From an uncultured Microbacterium sp. (GTDB taxonomy: Bacteria; Actinomycetota; Actinomycetes; Actinomycetales; Microbacteriaceae), in contig NZ_CANKZA010000004.1 in the NCBI RefSeq assembly GCF_947488465.1, positions 292,279 to 356,278 of the forward strand: 64,000 nucleotides of DNA, given 5' to 3'. How positions within the stretch are numbered: position 1 is the first letter of the stretch; every line of letters starts with the position of its first letter. This document shows positions 7,496 through 18,997 of the stretch, in pieces. The translations under genes and the position numbers were made by a program. The notes under the pieces are model-generated. The model had not been told where the DNA came from, did no database searches, and saw nothing but the letters and a program-made list of their open reading frames with translations.

Positions 7496-10400
7496 ATGTC
7501 GATCAAAGTCGCACTGGAGCACTACACCAGTTACGAGTTCGCGCGTCCGGTGTCGGTCACCCCGCACGTCGTGCGCTTGCGACCCGCTCCGCACGCGCGG
7601 ACGCCCATCGAGGCGTACACGCTGGACATCTCACCGGCGAACCACTTCCTCAACTGGCAACAGGACCCGTTCGGCAACTGGCTCGCGCGGATCGTCTTCC
7701 CCGAGAAGGTCAGCAAACTCGAGATCACGGTCGGCGTCGTCGCCGACATGATGGTGATCAATCCGCTCGACTTCTTCATCGAGGAGTACGCCGAGCGTTT
7801 CCCGTTCACCTATGCGCCGTCGCTGGCGGCCGATCTCGCGCCTTACCTCCGCCCCGTCGACGACAGCGATCGGACGGAGGCCTGGCGTGCGGGACTTCCG
7901 CCGCTCCCGGCAGATGGCATGCCGACGGTCAGCTTCCTCTCCCAGCTCAACGCGGCCGTCAACGGTGCCGTCGCCTACAGCGTGCGCATGGAACCGGGTG
8001 TGCAGACGCCCGATCACACACTCGCCGCCGGGATCGGCTCGTGCCGCGACAGTGCGTGGATGCTGGTGAGCTTGCTGCGCCAGTACGGTCTCGCGGCGCG
8101 GTTCGTGTCGGGTTACCTCGTGCAGCTCGCGCCCGACCAGAAGTCCCTCGACGGCGGAAGCGGCCCGGCCGAGGACTTCACCGATCTGCACGCGTGGGCC
8201 GAGGTGTTCATCCCCGGCGCCGGCTGGGTCGGGCTCGACGCGACGAGCGCACTGTTCGCGGGCGAAGGGCACATTCCGCTGTCGGCGACGCCGCATCCGT
8301 CCAGTGCCGCACCGATCGAGGGTGGCACCGAGCCGGTCGACGTGACCTTCGCGTTCCACAACGAGGTGCGGCGCATCCACGAGGACCCCCGCACGACGAA
8401 GCCCTACACCGATGCCCAGTGGGGCCGAATCGACGCGGCCGGCGAGGTCGTCGACGAGCGGCTGCGCGCGGGAGATGTGCGGCTGACCCTCGGCGGCGAA
8501 CCGACGTTCGTCGCTCTCGACGATGCGACGGCCGCCGAGTGGAACACGGACGCCGACGGCCCCCAGAAGCGCGAGCTCGCGAACGTGCTCGCCGAACGCT
8601 TGCGGCGCACATATGCCGCCGGCGGCATCGTCCATCGTGGGCAGGGGAAGTGGTACCCCGGTGAGCCCATGCCGCGGTGGAACATCGCTCTGCAGTGGCG
8701 TACCGACGGCGTGCCCCTCTGGAACCGTGCCGAGCTGTTCGATGACCCGTGGGGCACACCCGCCTACCCGGGCAGCGCGCCCGACCGTGCCGAAGCCCTC
8801 GCGCGCAGCATCACCGGCATCCTCGGCCTTCCGGAAGGGCAGCTGCTGCCCGCCACGGAAGATGCCCTCGCGGCGCGGCTCGCCGAGGTCCGACTGCCCT
8901 CCGGCGATCGGCCCGGCGACGAGGACGACAGCGACGCTGCGGATGCCGGAACCCCGACCGCCTGGGTCCTGCCACTCGTGACGGGAGAGGCGTGGGCGAG
9001 CCCCGCATGGCGTTTCCGCCGCGGACGCCTCGTCCTCGTTCCGGGCACGAGCTCGGCCGGACTCCGCCTGCCGCTCGACTCCGTCTCGTGGGAGGACCCC
9101 GCGTGGCAGGGCGAACCGACCTATCTGGAGGCCTCGGCGCCCCTCGTCCCCGGCATCCCCCGTGTCGCCATCGTCGATCCGGACGAGCAACCCACGACAG
9201 CTCTCGTGGTGGAGGCCCGCGAAGGATTCGTCTACGTTTTCCTCCCGCCGACCGACCGCCTCGATGACTACGTGAGCCTGCTCCAGGTCATCGAGCAAGC
9301 CGCGACCCAGGGTGGCACACGGCTCGTGATCGAAGGGTACGGCCCTCCGCCGGACGCGCGCCTCACCCAGCTCGTCGTGACACCGGATCCCGGGGTCATC
9401 GAGGTCAACGTGCAGCCGACCGCGTCGTGGGCGGAGCAGCGCGCGCTCACGTTCGATCTGTACGGCGAGGCACGCCTGGCCCGACTGTCGACCGAGAAGT
9501 TCGATGTCGACGGCACCCACACCGGCACCGGCGGCGGCAACCACATCACTCTCGGCGGGCAGACGCCCATCGACTCGCCGCTACTCCGGCGTCCCGACCT
9601 GCTCGCGTCACTCGTGACCTATTGGCAACGGCATCCGGCTCTGTCGTTCCTCTTCTCCGGCCGCTTCATCGGACCGACCAGCCAAGCACCCCGTTTCGAT
9701 GAGGGGCGCCCGGAAGCGGTCTACGAGATGGAGATCGCGTTGAGCGAGGTGCGGCGCCTGAGCGCCGAAACCGACGAGCCCCGCCCGTGGCTCATCGACC
9801 GTGCCCTGCGACACCTGCTCACCGACCTCACCGGCAATACGCACCGCGCCGAGTTCTGCATCGACAAGCTGTACAGCCCCGACACAAGCCGCGGGCGCCT
9901 GGGCCTCCTCGAGCTGCGCGGGTTCGAGATGCCTCCGCATCCGCAACTGGCCCTCGTCCAGGCGCTCCTTGTCCGCAGCCTCGTGGCGATGTTCTGGGAG
10001 AAACCGCTCATCGCGCCGCTCGTCCGCTGGGGCACAGCACTCCACGAAGATTTCCTCCTCCCGCAGGGAACCCGTCGCGACATCCTCGAGGTGATCGATG
10101 ACCTCCGCGCCGCCGGCATCCCCTTCGAGGACAGCTGGATGGAGCCGTTCGTCGAGTTCCGGTTCCCGCGGATCGGGTTCACCCGCCTGGGCGGCAGCGC
10201 CGGGATCGAGCTCGAACTGCGCCAGGCGATCGAACCGTGGCACGTGCTGGGCGAGGAAGCGACGGCCGGTGGCACCTCGCGTTACGTCGACTCATCGGTC
10301 GAGCGCATCCAAGTGACCGTCTCCGGCATCGATCCGACTCGGCACCTCGTCGCGTGCAACGGCGTCGCCGTGCCGCTGACGTCGACGGGGAAGCCTGGCG

Positions 10401-10738
10401 AGTACTACGCCGGCGTTCGCTATCGCGCCTGGCAGCCCTGGTCTGCCCTGCATCCGTCGATCGAGGTGCACGCACCGCTGAGTTTCGAAGTCGTCGATGT
10501 GGATGCCGCGGCCAGCCTCGGCGGGGCGACCTACCACGTCGTCCACCCCGGCGGGCGGGCGTACGAGCATCCCCCCATCAACGCGAACGAGGCCGAAGCG
10601 CGGCGCTCCGGCCGGTTCGAACCGCGCGGTCACACGCCGGGCGCGTTCGACGTCGCGGCAGCCCGTGAGGCCGGCGCGCGTGCGGCGACGCTCGACTACC
10701 CCCGTACGCTGGACCTCAGGAGGGTTCCGCAGGCGTGA
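7496..10738 (+). CDS. Large transglutaminase-like protein with DUF2126 domain
   Basis: A 1080-residue two-part protein. The N-terminal third has the bacterial transglutaminase N-domain and a transglutaminase-like protease core: nucleophile Cys in GSCRDSAWMLVSLLRQYG, His in DLHAWAEVFI and Asp in GLDATS. The remainder matches DUF2126, found almost only in this context. The ATG at 7496 begins MSIKVALEHYTSYEFARP, as expected for the family; the upstream in-frame extension is not family-like. It is the first gene of a tight operon: its TGA overlaps the next GTG by 4 bp. Comparative genomics links such operons to peptide ligation or modification, but the substrate is unknown. Confidence 0.88.
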   Translation: MSIKVALEHYTSYEFARPVSVTPHVVRLRPAPHARTPIEAYTLDISPANHFLNWQQDPFGNWLARIVFPEKVSKLEITVGVVADMMVINPLDFFIEEYAERFPFTYAPSLAADLAPYLRPVDDSDRTEAWRAGLPPLPADGMPTVSFLSQLNAAVNGAVAYSVRMEPGVQTPDHTLAAGIGSCRDSAWMLVSLLRQYGLAARFVSGYLVQLAPDQKSLDGGSGPAEDFTDLHAWAEVFIPGAGWVGLDATSALFAGEGHIPLSATPHPSSAAPIEGGTEPVDVTFAFHNEVRRIHEDPRTTKPYTDAQWGRIDAAGEVVDERLRAGDVRLTLGGEPTFVALDDATAAEWNTDADGPQKRELANVLAERLRRTYAAGGIVHRGQGKWYPGEPMPRWNIALQWRTDGVPLWNRAELFDDPWGTPAYPGSAPDRAEALARSITGILGLPEGQLLPATEDALAARLAEVRLPSGDRPGDEDDSDAADAGTPTAWVLPLVTGEAWASPAWRFRRGRLVLVPGTSSAGLRLPLDSVSWEDPAWQGEPTYLEASAPLVPGIPRVAIVDPDEQPTTALVVEAREGFVYVFLPPTDRLDDYVSLLQVIEQAATQGGTRLVIEGYGPPPDARLTQLVVTPDPGVIEVNVQPTASWAEQRALTFDLYGEARLARLSTEKFDVDGTHTGTGGGNHITLGGQTPIDSPLLRRPDLLASLVTYWQRHPALSFLFSGRFIGPTSQAPRFDEGRPEAVYEMEIALSEVRRLSAETDEPRPWLIDRALRHLLTDLTGNTHRAEFCIDKLYSPDTSRGRLGLLELRGFEMPPHPQLALVQALLVRSLVAMFWEKPLIAPLVRWGTALHEDFLLPQGTRRDILEVIDDLRAAGIPFEDSWMEPFVEFRFPRIGFTRLGGSAGIELELRQAIEPWHVLGEEATAGGTSRYVDSSVERIQVTVSGIDPTRHLVACNGVAVPLTSTGKPGEYYAGVRYRAWQPWSALHPSIEVHAPLSFEVVDVDAAASLGGATYHVVHPGGRAYEHPPINANEAEARRSGRFEPRGHTPGAFDVAAAREAGARAATLDYPRTLDLRRVPQA

Positions 10739-13257
10739 GTGTGCTCCGCGACTACGCGATGGCAGTGTCGCAACCGACACTGCCCTTTGACGCGTCCCTG
10801 GACGGCGTCGTCGCGCGCTACGACGAAGTGGTGGGCGCCGATGGTGCACTCCGGCCCGCGTGGAAGTCGATCGCCTCGCTTGCTCTTTCGCTGAACCCGC
10901 AAGAACTCCACCGCATCGACGACGAGATCACGAGGTTCCTCGCCGACGACGGTGTCTCCTACATCCGCCCCGGCACCGGCGCACAGCCGTGGCAGCTCGA
11001 TCCCATGCCGCTCGTCATCGACGCGGCCGGATGGGCGCGACTGGATGTCGGGCTCGCGCAGCGCGCGGAACTGCTCAACGCGATCCTCGTCGACCTCTAC
11101 GGACCCCAGACGCTGCTGCGCGAGGGGATCATCCCCGCCGCGATCGTTCTCGGTCACGCCGGCTTCGCACGGCCGGTTGCGCGGCCGAGCGCCACCGACC
11201 CGAACCCGCTGCTGCTCTCGGCGACCGACCTCGGCCGCGACGCCGACGGCGAGTGGCATGTGCTCGCCGATCGCACTCAAGCGCCCTCCGGACTCGGGTT
11301 CGCCGCCGAGAACCGCCGGGTGATCTCACAGGTGCTTCCCGACCTGTACCAGGAGGGCAACCTCCACCGCATGGATCCGTATTTCACTGCTCTGCGCGCG
11401 GCCCTCCTCTCTTCTGCCCCGGAACAGCTCGACGATCCGCAGATCGTCATCCTCTCCCCCGGCACCCACTCCGAAACCGCATTCGACCAGGCTTTCCTCG
11501 CCAACGCCCTGGGGTTCCCGCTCGTGCAGGGCAGCGACCTCGTCGTGCGCGACGGCTGGGTCTGGATGAAGCCATCCGGGTGGCCGCGGACGCGCCCGAC
11601 CGAACGGATCGACGTGATCATCCGCCGGGTGGATGCCGCCTACTGCGACCCGCTCGAGCTGCGCGGCGACTCGCGGCTCGGGGTCGCCGGGCTCTCCGAA
11701 GCCGTCCGCCGCGGCCGCGTGCGACTCGTCAACGGTCTCGGCGCCGGCGTGCTCGAGAATCCCGCCCTCATGCCGTTCCTGGCGGCCGCGTGCGAGCACC
11801 TCCTCGGCGAGCAACTTCGCCTTCCGTCCGCGCCGACCTGGTGGTGCGGGAATCCGGATGATCGCACCCTCGTGGTCTCCCGGATCGCCGCCGGCGACCC
11901 GTCACTGATCGTGCGGATCATGGATGCCCCGCGCCGCAATCTCGCCGATCTCTCACCCGACGAGGTGATCGCTCGCATCGAGGCTGCCCCCCACCGATTC
12001 GTCGGACAAGACGTGCTTCCCCTCTCGCAAGCTCCGGTCTGGAATAGCTCCGGGATCGCGTCGGCGATGCCGATGACCTTCCGCGCGTTCACGCTCCGCT
12101 ATGGATCTGCCTACCGACCGCTGATCGGCGGGCTGGCGACCGTGCGCTCCGCCGCCGACTCCACGCCGACCACGAAAGACGTGTGGGTGCTGAAGTCGGC
12201 CGAAACCGACCCGGACCAGGGAATGTCGGAGATCGTGCCGGCACCGTCGGGGCGATCGATCCCCTCGCTCGCGCCGCGCGCCCTCGCCGACATGTTCTGG
12301 GCCGGGCGCTACGCAGAGCGCGCCGAGGATCTCCTCCGCCTGGTGCTGAGCGCCCAGACCTCGCTCGATCAACACGGCGGGCACACGGCGACGACGGCCG
12401 ATGACAGCTCCCGCGTGTTGTTGAACGCGCTCGGCCTGCTCGCCGGTACCCGGTCGCTCGACCCTGAAGCGGAGTTCCGCTCGTTGCTGATGGATGCCGG
12501 TCGCCCCGGCTCGGCGGGCCACTCGATCTCCCGTCTGCGTGAAGCGATGGAAGGGGTACGCGATCAGCTGTCCGGCGACACGTGGCGCGTGTTCGCGCAC
12601 ATCGACCGTGCACTGCGGTCGCTGCGGAGTTCCGCGCATCCGCACCGCACGGCGGAGTCCGCGGGACGCATGCTTGCCGCCATGCTGTCGCTCTACGGCG
12701 TGACAGCCAACATGATCCGCGACACCGGGTGGCGCATGATCGAGGCCGGTCGTCACCTCGAACGAAGCCTGCAAGTGTGCCATCTCCTGACCGCGGGTCT
12801 CGTGGAGCCGCGCAACCCGCGGCGGGAGCGGGATGTGCTGGAAGCAGTGCTGACGGCATCCGAGAGCATCGTCACCCACCGCCGCCGGTACCGCGGATCG
12901 ATGCGCGTCGCGGACGTCCTCGATCTGCTCCTGAGCGACCAGGACAACCCGCGCTCGGTCGCCTTCGGCCTGGCCGCACTCCGCACGCACCTCGCTGCGA
13001 TGCCGGCCTCAACCGGTTCCACCCGCGCGGAGCGCCTGCTCGACCACCTCGAGACCCAGCTGCAGAGCGCCGACCTGGCGGAGTTGGCCACCGTGACCTC
13101 GGGGCGCCGCGAACACCTCTCCGTGTTCCTCCGAGAGATCTCCGCCCAGCTGGCACAGCTGTCCGACGCGATCGGCCACCTCCACTTCGAGAGCGGTCCG
13201 CCGGCCCTGTCGATCGCCGACCTGGCGCTGATCGAGCTCATGGAGGCGCACGCGTGA
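10735..13257 (+). CDS. Circularly permuted ATP-grasp / alpha-E domain protein
   Basis: An 840-residue fusion. The first 480 residues or so match the circularly permuted ATP-grasp family (DUF404/DUF407; YIRPGTGAQPWQLDPMP, LLREGIIPAAIVLGH, VRLVNGLGAGVLENPALMPF). This family is predicted to be an amidoligase using ATP to form amide bonds. The last 340 residues or so match the helical alpha-E domain (DUF403; LADMFWAGRYAERAEDLLRL). The gene overlaps both neighbours by a GTGA junction, implying translational coupling with the two transglutaminase-like proteins and a joint pathway. Confidence 0.87.
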   Translation: MSVLRDYAMAVSQPTLPFDASLDGVVARYDEVVGADGALRPAWKSIASLALSLNPQELHRIDDEITRFLADDGVSYIRPGTGAQPWQLDPMPLVIDAAGWARLDVGLAQRAELLNAILVDLYGPQTLLREGIIPAAIVLGHAGFARPVARPSATDPNPLLLSATDLGRDADGEWHVLADRTQAPSGLGFAAENRRVISQVLPDLYQEGNLHRMDPYFTALRAALLSSAPEQLDDPQIVILSPGTHSETAFDQAFLANALGFPLVQGSDLVVRDGWVWMKPSGWPRTRPTERIDVIIRRVDAAYCDPLELRGDSRLGVAGLSEAVRRGRVRLVNGLGAGVLENPALMPFLAAACEHLLGEQLRLPSAPTWWCGNPDDRTLVVSRIAAGDPSLIVRIMDAPRRNLADLSPDEVIARIEAAPHRFVGQDVLPLSQAPVWNSSGIASAMPMTFRAFTLRYGSAYRPLIGGLATVRSAADSTPTTKDVWVLKSAETDPDQGMSEIVPAPSGRSIPSLAPRALADMFWAGRYAERAEDLLRLVLSAQTSLDQHGGHTATTADDSSRVLLNALGLLAGTRSLDPEAEFRSLLMDAGRPGSAGHSISRLREAMEGVRDQLSGDTWRVFAHIDRALRSLRSSAHPHRTAESAGRMLAAMLSLYGVTANMIRDTGWRMIEAGRHLERSLQVCHLLTAGLVEPRNPRRERDVLEAVLTASESIVTHRRRYRGSMRVADVLDLLLSDQDNPRSVAFGLAALRTHLAAMPASTGSTRAERLLDHLETQLQSADLAELATVTSGRREHLSVFLREISAQLAQLSDAIGHLHFESGPPALSIADLALIELMEAHA

Positions 13258-14138
13258 ACCGCTACCGCGTCTGGCATCGCACCGAGTACACCTACTCCAA
13301 ACCCGTGCAGGACAGTGTCGGCCAGTTCCATCTGGTGCCGCGGAGTCTGCCCTGGCAAGACGTGACGGATGCGACGGTCACCCTCGACCCGCATCCGGCC
13401 GATCTCGAACCGGATGTCGACTACTTCGGCAACTCCGCCACCTACTTCCATCTCACCGGGGGGCACTCGGCGCTGTCGATCGAAGCCTCCAGCGAGGTCA
13501 CGGTCACCGAACCCACCTACGATCCGCAGGCACTCGCCCGGCCGTGGGAAGACGCGCGGCCGCTCCTGCACCCCGAGCTCACCGGCGCCTGGTCGGCGGT
13601 GGAGTACGCGTTGGAATCCGATCGCGCCCGGCACGATGCCGACGCGACCGCCTACGCCGCCGAGAGCCTGACCCCGGGGCGACCGATCGGCGAGGCCGTG
13701 ACCGAGCTCATGCAACGGATCTTCCGCGATTTCGACTACGACAAGACGGCGACCACGGTGACCAGCAGCGTCGCCGATGCCATGCGCAAGCGTGCCGGCG
13801 TCTGCCAGGATTTCGCGCACGTCGCGCTCGCGAGCCTCCGTGCACACGGCGTCGCCGCCCGGTACGTCTCGGGATATCTGGCCACCCAGCCCCCACCCGG
13901 GAAGCAACGCGTGTTCGGCGCCGACGCCTCGCACGCGTGGATCGCCGTGTGGCTCCCCGGCACCGACCAGTGGCTCGCCGTCGACCCCACGAACAATCAG
14001 TGGGCGAACGACCGGTACGTCACCGTCGCCTGGGGGCGCGACTACGCCGATGTCTCGCCGGTGCGCGGCATCATCTTCACGAAGGCGAAGAAGTCGACCC
14101 TTCGCGTCTCGGTCGACGTCGCACCCGTCCTGGAGTGA
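13254..14138 (+). CDS. Transglutaminase-family protein
   Basis: A 294-residue cytoplasmic transglutaminase-like cysteine protease or transferase. The triad is visible as Cys in AGVCQDFAHVALASLRAHG, His in DASHAWIAVW and Asp in AVDPTNN. The N-terminal beta domain (YRVWHRTEYTYSKPVQDSVG) is characteristic. The GTG at 13254 overlaps the upstream TGA by 4 bp. This is the third gene of the transglutaminase/ATP-grasp operon; related trios are widespread in actinobacteria and proteobacteria. Confidence 0.9.
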   Translation: MNRYRVWHRTEYTYSKPVQDSVGQFHLVPRSLPWQDVTDATVTLDPHPADLEPDVDYFGNSATYFHLTGGHSALSIEASSEVTVTEPTYDPQALARPWEDARPLLHPELTGAWSAVEYALESDRARHDADATAYAAESLTPGRPIGEAVTELMQRIFRDFDYDKTATTVTSSVADAMRKRAGVCQDFAHVALASLRAHGVAARYVSGYLATQPPPGKQRVFGADASHAWIAVWLPGTDQWLAVDPTNNQWANDRYVTVAWGRDYADVSPVRGIIFTKAKKSTLRVSVDVAPVLE

Positions 14139-14191
14139 TGCGGCGCTGTCAACCCCGCGCGCCCCTGCGTGCGCTGTGACACGCTAGGGCG

Positions 14192-15184
14192 GTGAAGGCC
14201 TATCGTTGCCGCGTCTGCGGCAATCCCCTGTACTTCGAGAACTCCGTCTGCGTCGCATGCGGCACTCCGCTCGGCTACTCGCGCGGCGAGCGTGAGATCG
14301 TCCCCGTCGACGCGTCCGGTGTCTACGTCGACGCGGACGGGTGGATCTGGCACGTCTGCCGCAACCTCAATCTGTCCGGCTGCACCTGGCTCGCGCCGCT
14401 GGCAGGCGGGCAGTGCTTCTCGTGCGACCTCACCCGCATCCGGCCCGCCGATTCGGATGCCGCCGGCCTCGTGAACTTCCCGATCGCCGAACGGGCGAAA
14501 CGCCACCTGATCACCGAGCTCGACGCGCTGGGTTTCCCGCTCGTCACGAAGGGGGAGGACCCGAGCGGCGGCCTCGCGTTCGATCTGCTGTCGAGCACGC
14601 TGGCTCCCGTCATGATCGCGCACAGCGACGGCATCATCACGATCGATCTGGCCGAGAGCGACGACTCGCACCGCGAGCGCATCCGCCGGCAACTCGACGA
14701 GCCGTACCGCACGATGCTCGGCCACTTCCGCCACGAGGTCGGTCACTACTTCCAGTGGCGCCTCGTCGAAAACGACCCCGAGGTGCTCGCACGATACCGC
14801 GAGCTGTTCGGCGATGAGAGCGTCGATTACGACGCCGAGATCCAGCGGCACTACGCCGACGGGCCCCCGGCGCACTGGACCGAGCGGTACATCTCGTCCT
14901 ACGCGACGATGCATCCCTACGAGGACTTCGCGGAGACGTGGGCGCATTACCTCCACATCTGCGACACACTGGAGACGGCGATCGAGTACGGGCTTCTTCC
15001 CGCCGCGGACCTCCTCGGACACGCGCGATTCCGCGATCTCGTGGGGCGGGTCTGGGTGAAGCTCTCGACGGCACTGAACCTCGTCAACCGCTCGATGGGC
15101 AAAGACGACCTGTACCCGTTCGTCCTGGCTCCGACCGTGCTCGACAAGCTGGACTTCGTCTCCACCCTCCGCCCGACGCCCTGA
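14192..15184 (+). CDS. Zinc-ribbon metallopeptidase, DUF2248-like
   Basis: A 330-residue protein with an N-terminal zinc ribbon (Cys6, Cys9, Cys20, Cys23) and a putative zinc metallopeptidase core with HEVGH at about residues 181-185. An acidic segment (HPYEDFAETWAHYLH) downstream probably supplies the third ligand. It starts with GTG 53 bp after the transglutaminase gene on the same strand. Such peptidases are often neighbours of this operon type, so it may process the same peptide substrate; that is inference. Confidence 0.8.
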   Translation: MKAYRCRVCGNPLYFENSVCVACGTPLGYSRGEREIVPVDASGVYVDADGWIWHVCRNLNLSGCTWLAPLAGGQCFSCDLTRIRPADSDAAGLVNFPIAERAKRHLITELDALGFPLVTKGEDPSGGLAFDLLSSTLAPVMIAHSDGIITIDLAESDDSHRERIRRQLDEPYRTMLGHFRHEVGHYFQWRLVENDPEVLARYRELFGDESVDYDAEIQRHYADGPPAHWTERYISSYATMHPYEDFAETWAHYLHICDTLETAIEYGLLPAADLLGHARFRDLVGRVWVKLSTALNLVNRSMGKDDLYPFVLAPTVLDKLDFVSTLRPTP

Positions 15185-15201
15185 CAACCGTCGCCACAAC
15201 G

Positions 15202-15237
15202 ACGAAGAGCGGATGCCCGTCGGCATCCGCTCTTCGT
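15202..15237. terminator. Bidirectional terminator between metallopeptidase and clpC
   Basis: A perfect 15-bp stem (ACGAAGAGCGGATGC arm) with a 6-nt loop sits between two convergent genes. The same AAGAGCGGATGC stem recurs after ppa at 35470-35511, so it is a terminator style of this genome. Confidence 0.85.
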
Positions 15238-15247
15238 GGTGTGAGGG

Positions 15248-17773
<2,526 letters not shown>

Positions 17774-17840
17774 CTTGGGCTCCTCCAGCACACAGTCCTC
17801 GGGTGTGCTTACGAACGACGATAACGACGGATGCGTGCCG

Positions 17841-17868
17841 GTATGCCCGTGTTCGCCGTCGGCATACC
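17841..17868. promoter_or_regulatory. Candidate ClgR-type operator upstream of clpC
   Basis: On the minus strand, 17868-17851 reads GGTATGCCGACGGCGAAC. As I recall it, the ClgR consensus of corynebacteria is WNNWCGCYNANRGCGWWS; this site differs at two positions. It lies about 80 bp upstream of the clpC start, where ClgR control is expected. A 7-bp inverted repeat GTATGCC/GGCATAC (17841-17847, 17861-17867) overlaps it. Neither a promoter nor a ClgR gene was identified. Confidence 0.35.
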
Positions 17869-18007
17869 TCCTCCTGACGAATCAGAGCCCTCGACGTGCG
17901 CCGACCAGGTTCGGGGTCGCGACGTGCCGCCTGCGGCCTTCGGAACCGACACAACGCGACCCCGAACTGGGCTCTTGACCTCAGGAGCATTCGCACCATA
18001 TCGTTTC

Positions 18008-18027
18008 TCGATAACAACGTTTATCGA
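18008..18027. promoter_or_regulatory. Palindromic operator before the DUF2975 operon
   Basis: TCGATAACAACGTTTATCGA contains perfect 7-bp arms around a 6-bp spacer. It lies 13 bp before the GTG start of the DUF2975 gene and 3 bp before its SD. Its AT-rich character and position suggest a repressor operator overlapping the promoter. The operon's own XRE-type regulator is one candidate binder; a TATCGATA-type site could also belong to a PadR- or MarR-like protein. Confidence 0.5.
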
Positions 18028-18040
18028 TATGGAGGATGCC

Positions 18041-18643
18041 GTGGCTGACCACACGCTGATGTCTCGCTGGGATCGCACACTCGCGTTCCTTCTCTACCTG
18101 GCGACGTTCTTCTTCGGCGCCTGGTGGGCGACGAGCGGCCTCATCCAGGCCGCGTTCCGCGTGATCGCCCCCTCGCGGTATCCGGTGACGCTCCTCGCCG
18201 AAACCCCGGTCGACCACGGAACGGAGGTCATCTCCGCGGTGGCTGACACCGTCACCGTGCGGTCCGACGCGCTGTCGTCCGGCACCGTATGGATGCTTGC
18301 GTCCGCCGATTTCCTCCAGGCTCTGACGATCGCCGGCGTCCTGATCGGCAGTGGGCTGGTGGTCGAGCGGCTGCTGCGAGGCAAGCCGTTCCACCGGGTG
18401 GTGCGCCCGGCGATCCTGCTCGCGGCCTGCTCACTGGCATTCGGCAGTCTGCTCACCCAAGGCGTTGGTGGCCTCGGGCAGATGATGGCGGCATCCGACC
18501 TGAACGATCAGCTCGGCGGCATCCTGGTCGTGGGGTTCTCGTTCGACATCGTCCCGATCGTGGCCGGCTTCGGGTTGCTCGCGCTCTCGTACGTCATCGC
18601 CGCGGGCATGCGGCTCGAGCGCGACACGGAAGGACTCGTCTGA
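18041..18643 (+). CDS. DUF2975 membrane protein
   Basis: A 200-residue integral membrane protein with four predicted helices (about residues 14-40, 85-105, 115-140 and 155-185). It ends in GMRLERDTEGLV, the usual DUF2975 tail. The GTG at 18041 was chosen because GGAGG lies 5 nt upstream. DUF2975 proteins are nearly always paired with a small YozG-like XRE regulator, as here. The function is unknown; a membrane sensor or partner of the regulator is plausible. Confidence 0.75.
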   Translation: MADHTLMSRWDRTLAFLLYLATFFFGAWWATSGLIQAAFRVIAPSRYPVTLLAETPVDHGTEVISAVADTVTVRSDALSSGTVWMLASADFLQALTIAGVLIGSGLVVERLLRGKPFHRVVRPAILLAACSLAFGSLLTQGVGGLGQMMAASDLNDQLGGILVVGFSFDIVPIVAGFGLLALSYVIAAGMRLERDTEGLV

Positions 18644-18741
18644 TGGATGTCATCGGACTCGCAGCGACAGCCGTCGCCGGCATCGGCGTGATCTTCCGCT
18701 ACGGCTCACGCCTGCAGCGCGACACCGAGGGGCTGGTGTGA
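18643..18741 (+). CDS. 32-residue single-helix microprotein, DUF2975-tail paralogue
   Basis: A tiny open frame lies exactly between the DUF2975 gene (ATGA overlap at its start) and the XRE gene (GTGA overlap at its end), so it is in perfect position to be translated by coupling. It encodes one hydrophobic helix and ends in RLQRDTEGLV, almost identical to the RLERDTEGLV tail of the preceding protein. It looks like a duplicated and shortened DUF2975 C-terminus, either a remnant kept to maintain coupling or a functional micromembrane protein. Confidence 0.55.
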   Translation: MDVIGLAATAVAGIGVIFRYGSRLQRDTEGLV

Positions 18742-18965
18742 GCCCCGCCGACGACGAAGTCACCGGCATCCACTGCCGCCTCGACGAGTTGCTCGCAGAT
18801 CGCGGCATGACCCTCGCGCGCCTCTCCGAGCTCGTCGGAGTGTCGGTGGTGAACCTGTCGATCCTGAAGAACGACCGGGCCCGCGCGATCCGCTACTCGA
18901 CTCTGGCTGCGATCTGCCGCGTGCTGGAGTGCGAGGTCGGCGACCTCCTCGTCCGCGCCGACTGA
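18738..18965 (+). CDS. XRE-family regulator, YozG-like
   Basis: A 75-residue Cro/C1-type HTH protein (LDELLADRGMTLARLSELVG, then VSVVNLSILKNDRARAIR). It is the small stand-alone HTH that typically accompanies DUF2975 membrane proteins. The start GTG overlaps the stop of the 32-residue frame. It probably regulates its own operon through the upstream palindrome at 18008-18027. Confidence 0.85.
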   Translation: MSPADDEVTGIHCRLDELLADRGMTLARLSELVGVSVVNLSILKNDRARAIRYSTLAAICRVLECEVGDLLVRAD

Positions 18966-18997
18966 CCCGCGCCCGTTGCGCCCGACGAGGGGTCGCG

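Noticed and set aside
7631..9544. 637-codon minus-strand open frame over the DUF2126 gene
   Set aside because: Complement of a conserved coding region; composition is typical of antisense frames.
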